Positions 5,212 to 8,854 of a stretch of 8,854 nucleotides of DNA are shown here, in pieces (the stretch's first letter is position 1; every line of letters begins with the position of its first letter). Under the pieces are notes generated by a model. It saw only the letters and a list, made by a program, of their open reading frames with translations, made no database searches and was not told where the DNA came from. Source of the DNA: an uncultured Oscillospiraceae bacterium (lineage in GTDB: Bacteria > Bacillota > Clostridia > Oscillospirales > Oscillospiraceae); assembly GCA_934511545.1 (NCBI GenBank), contig CAKSWM010000046.1:1-8854 (forward strand). Reading direction: 5' to 3'. The translations under genes and the position numbers were made by a program.

Positions 5212-6891
5212 ATGAAGAAACGCACCGTCTCGCTCTTGCTGGCATTGGTATTCGTTTTCGTACTGATGTCCGGCTGCGGCAGTAAAAAAGCAGAGCCAAC
5301 TCCCGACGCCCCAATTGCTGACACCCCCACGGACAGCCCGGTTACTGACGCCCCCTCCGACGACCCCGCCGAGGTCACAACAGCCGACCCCAAGGCAAAC
5401 TTCCCTCTGTCCGAGAATGAAGTCACATACACCTATTTTTCCCCCGCTCCCCAGGCTATCGGCAAAGCGATAGAATCGTTTAACGAAAACTCCGTTTTCA
5501 AAAAAATGCTCGAACTTACAAACGTCGATTTTCAGTTCATCAGTCCTCCGCAGGAGCTGGCCAAGGAGCAGTTCAACATAGTCATCGGCAGCGGCGATTA
5601 TCCGGATGTCATGTCCGGTTTCGGCAGATGCTACGCCGCGGGCTATGACGCCGGTATAGACGAAGACGTTATCCAGCCTCTGAACGACTTCGTCGAGAAG
5701 TACTCCCCCACCTACTACGCGTTCCTTCAGGAGCATGACGACATCAATAAAAAGGTCCACACCGACACGGGCAATCTCTGGGGCATGGGCAGCGTAACGC
5801 TGGATCAGCCCGCGGAATGGGGTCCGATGATCCGCCAGGACTGGCTCGACGAGGCGGGGCTTGACACTCCGACAACTCTGGCCGACTGGGAAGAGGCGCT
5901 GACAGCCTTCAAGAATAACGGCCACCCCGGACTCATCCTGCTGAACACGGGATACCCCGACTTCTTCGGCAACGCATACCCCGTGACGGGCGCCTTCGGC
6001 GTCACCGGACTCGGTACCGACCAGGGCGCTCCGGGCTTCATCAACGACAACGGCAAGGCCGTTTTCACCGCCAATGTTGACGGCTACAGGGATTATCTCT
6101 CTCTGATGCAGGATTGGTACTCAAAGGGTCTTATCGATTCCGACTTCATGAGTATCAGCCAGATGACCTTCCCCGAGATGCTCATCAATGAGCAAGCCGG
6201 CATCTTCTGCTGGAACTGGTCCGAGATGGATCCCTTTGAAGCCATGACCGGCAATCCCAACTGCAACATCGAGCCTATCCCGAACCCTGTCCTTAACGAG
6301 GGCGACGAGCTCCATCTCTACAACTATAACGACCCGTGCAGCACAGGCGCCTCCTTCTCCGCCCGTCTGAGCGAAGAGGACCTTGGCATCCTGATGAGAT
6401 ACTTTGACTATTTCTGGACCGAAGAGGGCAACATTCTCAAGAACTTCGGCGTTGAACACGAGGGCTTCGAGTTTGTCGACGGCAAGCCCGCCTACACCGA
6501 ACTCATCTATAAGAACCCGAACGAGTCCTGGTCCATGAGCCTCTGTCTCGACGTTTACACGCTCAATAACGGCATCGGACCCGGAAACTGGGAAGGCCGG
6601 TTCTATCTCCCGACCATTTCCGACTCCGCCAGAATGTGCAACACGCTCTGGTCCAACGACGCGGCCTATTTCTTCCCGTCCGTCACCCTGACCTCCGACG
6701 AGGCCTCCGAGGCCAGCGGTATCATGGCCGAGATCAAGACCTATGTCTCCGAGTATACCCTTGGCGCTATTGTCGGCGATATCGATATCGGCGGGACCTG
6801 GGACGATTACTGCGCCACCATTGAGGCGTTCAATGTCAAGCGCCTGGTCGAGATCTATCAGGGTGCGCTCGACAGATATCTCGCCCGATAA
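5212..6891 (+). CDS. ABC-type extracellular solute-binding lipoprotein (family 1, large LplA/YtcQ-like class)
   Basis: The product is a 559-residue exported lipoprotein. It starts with MKKR, a hydrophobic core (residues 6-19) and a lipobox ending at Cys22 (LMSGC). A Pro/Asp/Thr-rich flexible linker follows (about 25-60), then a large two-lobed binding domain. Visible features include VTYTYFSP near the mature N-terminus, IVIGSGDYPDV, a GPMIRQDWLDEAGL-PTTLADWEEAL segment typical of family 1 binding proteins, and many aromatic residues suited to a sugar or polar ligand. Its length resembles Bacillus and Paenibacillus LplA/YtcQ-type proteins, usually tied to oligosaccharide uptake; that comparison is from memory. 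The ATG at 5212 is chosen because GGAGG (5199-5203) precedes it by 8 nt and the lipoprotein signal begins there, not at the ATG at 5197. No permease or ATPase gene adjoins it, and a terminator follows directly, so it is an orphan binding protein. The ligand is unknown. Confidence 0.88.
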   Translation: MKKRTVSLLLALVFVFVLMSGCGSKKAEPTPDAPIADTPTDSPVTDAPSDDPAEVTTADPKANFPLSENEVTYTYFSPAPQAIGKAIESFNENSVFKKMLELTNVDFQFISPPQELAKEQFNIVIGSGDYPDVMSGFGRCYAAGYDAGIDEDVIQPLNDFVEKYSPTYYAFLQEHDDINKKVHTDTGNLWGMGSVTLDQPAEWGPMIRQDWLDEAGLDTPTTLADWEEALTAFKNNGHPGLILLNTGYPDFFGNAYPVTGAFGVTGLGTDQGAPGFINDNGKAVFTANVDGYRDYLSLMQDWYSKGLIDSDFMSISQMTFPEMLINEQAGIFCWNWSEMDPFEAMTGNPNCNIEPIPNPVLNEGDELHLYNYNDPCSTGASFSARLSEEDLGILMRYFDYFWTEEGNILKNFGVEHEGFEFVDGKPAYTELIYKNPNESWSMSLCLDVYTLNNGIGPGNWEGRFYLPTISDSARMCNTLWSNDAAYFFPSVTLTSDEASEASGIMAEIKTYVSEYTLGAIVGDIDIGGTWDDYCATIEAFNVKRLVEIYQGALDRYLAR

Positions 6892-6923
6892 AACCGCTCT
6901 CCTTTGACAAACCCAGCACAAAT

Positions 6924-6961
6924 AGACGAAGGACAGGTGTATTGCCTGTCCTTCGTCTTTT
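6924..6961 (+). terminator. Rho-independent terminator of the solute-binding protein gene
   Basis: A perfect 14-bp stem, AGACGAAGGACAGG (6924-6937) with CCTGTCCTTCGTCT (6945-6958), closes a 7-nt loop and runs into TTTT. It lies 32 nt after the stop codon and separates this gene from the SnoaL-like cluster. Confidence 0.92.
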
Positions 6962-7090
6962 GGCCGCAGCATATTTTCGCCACCTGTACTCATATTCTTT
7001 ACCCGGGCCGGTCACGGCTTTGCGGCGGATCTTTCCGCGCCGGATGAGCCGCGCCCGTTTTCCGGACATCCCCGCAGGGCAAAAATTTCA

Positions 7091-7119
7091 TTGCAAACGG
7101 GTCCGAAATATGATATAAG
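7091..7119 (+). promoter_or_regulatory. Promoter of the SnoaL-like gene cluster
   Basis: TTGCAA (7091-7096) and TATAAG (7114-7119) have 17-nt spacing, with a TG extension just before the -10. Transcription would start near 7126, about 60 nt upstream of the first ATG. The preceding 6962-7090 is GC-rich and holds nothing I recognise beyond a 5-bp hairpin. Confidence 0.6.
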
Positions 7120-7185
7120 TAATTATACCCGTTATTTGTATGCGAACCCATTTTATTTTTATGCAATTTGCAGACAGGAGTGCTT

Positions 7186-7917
7186 ATGGAGGTAAAGAAT
7201 TACACCGCAGAAGAACTGGTCACGCGCTGGGAGGACAGGCGTGACATCAAAAACCTTATGGGAAAATACGTTGTCAGCTTTCTCATCAAAAAGGAACCGG
7301 AGATCTTCGCAAGCTTCTGGAGCGCACGCGGGGACGTCTGCTACGGCGTAAACGAGGGCTGGTATTCCGGCCGCGACGCCATACGCGGCTACTATGACTC
7401 GCTGGACGCAAAAACCATCGCGGTGCGCGACAAGCTCATTGAGCTTTTCCCCGAAAAGGCCGGCGGAAAAACGCCCGAAGAGCTTTACGGCATCGGCCTG
7501 TTCGAGCCGCGCAGCATAACCAATTCCGTCATCGAGATCGCCGCGGACGGCGAAACGGCAAAGGGCATGTGGCACTGCTTCGGCTATGTCACCGATATCG
7601 ACACCCACGGCCCCGTCTCAAACTGGATATTCGCAACGCTGTGCGCCGACTTCATCCGCGAGGACGGCGAGTGGCGGATATGGCACCTGATGTATCTCGA
7701 GGACATCAACAACCCCTCCGGCACCGACTGGTCCGGCGGAGAATACCCCTATCCGGAGTTTCCGGAGTTCGAATCGCTCCGATCCGTGAAACCGGCGGCC
7801 CCGAACGTTCCCTGCGTCCTCCGCGAGAGATACAGCGTTCGCCGCCCCTATATCGCAATGCCGAGGCTGCCCGAGCCCTATGCGGCCTTCGGTGACACCT
7901 TCAGCTACGGAATGTGA
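7186..7917 (+). CDS. SnoaL/NTF2-like protein, first of three tandem paralogues
   Basis: This 243-residue protein has no signal peptide and is presumably cytoplasmic. Residues 6-175 fit a SnoaL-like (NTF2-fold) domain: an N-terminal helix YTAEELVTRW...IKNLMGKY (6-28), FWSARGDVCYG (44-54), GWYSGRDAIRGYY (58-70), the strand VIEIAADGETAKGMWH (115-130), and the final strand pair ADFIREDGEWRIWHL (154-168). That fold includes dehydratases (scytalone dehydratase, BaiE), isomerases and polyketide cyclases, but also non-enzymes. A Pro-rich tail of about 70 residues ending in LPEPYAAFGDTFSYG (228-242) is extra to the basic fold and is echoed in the next gene. AGGAG (7176-7180) lies 5 nt before the ATG at 7186, so an upstream TTG is not needed. 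It is the first gene of a probable operon. I cannot name its substrate or confirm catalytic residues. Confidence 0.82.
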   Translation: MEVKNYTAEELVTRWEDRRDIKNLMGKYVVSFLIKKEPEIFASFWSARGDVCYGVNEGWYSGRDAIRGYYDSLDAKTIAVRDKLIELFPEKAGGKTPEELYGIGLFEPRSITNSVIEIAADGETAKGMWHCFGYVTDIDTHGPVSNWIFATLCADFIREDGEWRIWHLMYLEDINNPSGTDWSGGEYPYPEFPEFESLRSVKPAAPNVPCVLRERYSVRRPYIAMPRLPEPYAAFGDTFSYGM

Positions 7918-7937
7918 GAGAGAGGGGGATAACGAAC

Positions 7938-8702
7938 ATGGCAAAAAAGAAGAACACCAGGCCCGTATATACCGTCGAGGAGCGCATACAGCGCGTCTGG
8001 GAGGTCGAGCGCATCAAGGATCTGATGAGCCGCCGCAGCTTTTACATTGCAAACAACGACCGCCGCGCGGAGCTGAACGATTTCTGGGTCGCCAAGCCCG
8101 AACACCGCGCTACCGCCTCCTTCGGCTCCAACTGGGGCTATTATGTTGGCATGGACTCCATCAGCAATTACTATGTCGTGCGACATCACGAGCGCATGAT
8201 GGAAGCCCTCCGGGAATATTGCAGCGCTCATCCGGAGGTGGAATACAGCGAGGATAACCTCGGCTTCGGCTGCATGATATCCCGCCCGCTGAACACGCCG
8301 CTGGTCGTTCTCTCCGGCGACGGACAGACGGCCAAGGGCATCTGGTACAGCATCGGTCAGGAATCCATCGCCCGCTCCGGCAAAACCGCGGACTGCCGGT
8401 GGTTCAACGGCAAGATCGCCGCCGACTTTGTCAAGGAAAACGGGGAGTGGAAGATCTGGCATCTGGTCGATTCCAACGACTTTTCCGTCGCCCCGGGCGA
8501 AAGCGTCAACGACATCCCGACGCGTCTGGCGCCGGAGGACAACGCCGCCGCCGTTGAATTCGGCAGGGGCGACATCGAGATGCTGACCCACAACGGAATG
8601 CTCAACTGGAGCGATGATTATCCCTTCCTGCCGCAGGAATACTTCCGTTTCTCCGGGGATATAAGCTATGGACCGGAGGGTCATCCGGACTATGAAGACT
8701 AA
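7938..8702 (+). CDS. SnoaL/NTF2-like protein, second tandem paralogue
   Basis: This 254-residue presumed cytoplasmic protein is a diverged copy of the gene 20 nt upstream. Shared blocks, in the same order, are YTVEERIQRVWE...IKDLM (11-30), FW (49-50), WGYYVGMDSISNYY (66-79), LSGDGQTAKGIWYSIG (125-140), AADFVKENGEWKIWHL (161-176) and a C-terminal FLPQEYFRFSGDISYG (230-245). The middle differs, and His130 of the first copy is Tyr137 here, so the two may have different substrates or roles, perhaps as a heteromer. The N-terminus carries a short Lys-rich extension (MAKKKN). AGGGGG (7923-7928) lies 9 nt before the ATG at 7938; the GTG at 7914, overlapping the previous stop, is rejected. It is almost certainly cotranscribed with its neighbours. 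No function is established. Confidence 0.82.
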   Translation: MAKKKNTRPVYTVEERIQRVWEVERIKDLMSRRSFYIANNDRRAELNDFWVAKPEHRATASFGSNWGYYVGMDSISNYYVVRHHERMMEALREYCSAHPEVEYSEDNLGFGCMISRPLNTPLVVLSGDGQTAKGIWYSIGQESIARSGKTADCRWFNGKIAADFVKENGEWKIWHLVDSNDFSVAPGESVNDIPTRLAPEDNAAAVEFGRGDIEMLTHNGMLNWSDDYPFLPQEYFRFSGDISYGPEGHPDYED

Positions 8703-8716
8703 GGGGGGCACACATT

Positions 8717-8854
8717 ATGAACATGAAGCATCTGACTCTTGAGGAACGCGTCCAGCGCGCAGAGGGCGGTCTTGCCGCAGAGTCTCTCCACGCGCGCCAC
8801 TCCTATCTTCATGGCGGGACCCGCTGCAAGGAGGAATGGGATGAGATCTGGTCC
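8717..8854 (+). CDS. SnoaL/NTF2-like protein, third tandem paralogue (3' end outside the window)
   Basis: Only the first 46 residues are visible. They contain LTLEERVQRAEGGLAAESLHA (6-26) and end in EEWDEIWS. This lines up with the first helix and FW motif of the two upstream copies (YT-EE---R, then a helix, then FW about 35 residues on). Six consecutive G (8703-8708) serve as ribosome site 8 nt before the ATG at 8717, and the gap from the previous stop is 14 nt, so it belongs to the same operon. A second in-frame ATG at 8723 is a less well spaced alternative. The assignment rests on this short match and on context. Confidence 0.65.
   Translation, partial: MNMKHLTLEERVQRAEGGLAAESLHARHSYLHGGTRCKEEWDEIWS

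Noticed and set aside
5167..6993. Minus-strand open frames opposite the solute-binding protein
   Set aside because: They show no domain or ribosome site and cross the 14-bp terminator. The plus-strand lipoprotein is clear.
7905..8711. Minus-strand open frame opposite the second SnoaL-like gene
   Set aside because: Its sense partner has an ideal ribosome site and paralogous neighbours. The antisense product has low-complexity hydrophobic composition and no recognisable domain.
7186..8854. Calling the SnoaL-like genes bile acid 7-alpha-dehydratases (baiE)
   Set aside because: They are 80-90 residues longer than BaiE, they are tandem copies, and no bai-type CoA ligase, CoA transferase or transporter is in view. 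Only the fold family can be supported.
1..8854. CRISPR arrays, tRNA/rRNA genes, insertion sequences, attachment sites
   Set aside because: I found no regularly spaced repeats, cloverleaf-like sequence, transposase or integrase motif, or long terminal inverted repeats.

Overview
The window looks like chromosomal DNA of a fairly GC-rich member of the Clostridia (Bacillota), perhaps Oscillospiraceae-like. The reasons are strong GGAGG-type ribosome sites, sigma-A-type promoters, compact T-tailed terminators, an ECF-type vitamin transporter component, a cobalamin riboswitch, a large lipoprotein solute-binding protein, and an Old Yellow Enzyme of the kind common in anaerobic gut bacteria. This placement is inferred from gene content, not from a phylogenetic marker. 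I see no tRNA, rRNA, CRISPR array or insertion sequence.

Layout. (1) About 1-893, minus strand: the N-terminal part of an NADH:flavin oxidoreductase (Old Yellow Enzyme family), cut by the left edge. (2) 1015-2220, plus: peptidase T, divergent from it, followed by a bidirectional terminator. (3) 2275-3492, minus: a B12-regulated transcription unit. It has a good promoter, a cobalamin riboswitch, a leader whose last hairpin can hide the Shine-Dalgarno site, a small membrane-anchored DUF4430 (transcobalamin-like C-terminal) protein, and an overlapping ECF transporter S component. (4) 3646-4953, plus: a CorC/HlyC-type membrane protein (DUF21, CBS pair, CorC_HlyC domain) with its own promoter, a probable TTG start and a terminator. 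(5) 5212-6891, plus: an orphan ABC-type solute-binding lipoprotein with a strong terminator. (6) 7186-8854, plus: a promoter and at least three tandem, diverged SnoaL/NTF2-like genes, the last cut by the right edge.

How the parts fit together. The clearest functional module is the B12 unit: a surface-tethered protein with a fold related to eukaryotic B12 carriers, paired with a membrane S component, both probably switched off when cobalamin is plentiful. This suggests capture and import of a corrinoid or a precursor. The SnoaL-like cluster has no assigned reaction. Its relatives include dehydratases and cyclases of hydroxylated ring compounds, and the nearby binding protein and flavin reductase would suit uptake and reduction of a small organic substrate. 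They are separate transcription units, however, so that link is only a hypothesis. Several published-style start choices are corrected here from ribosome-site spacing: GTG for the reductase, TTG for the CorC-like gene, and internal ATGs for five others.
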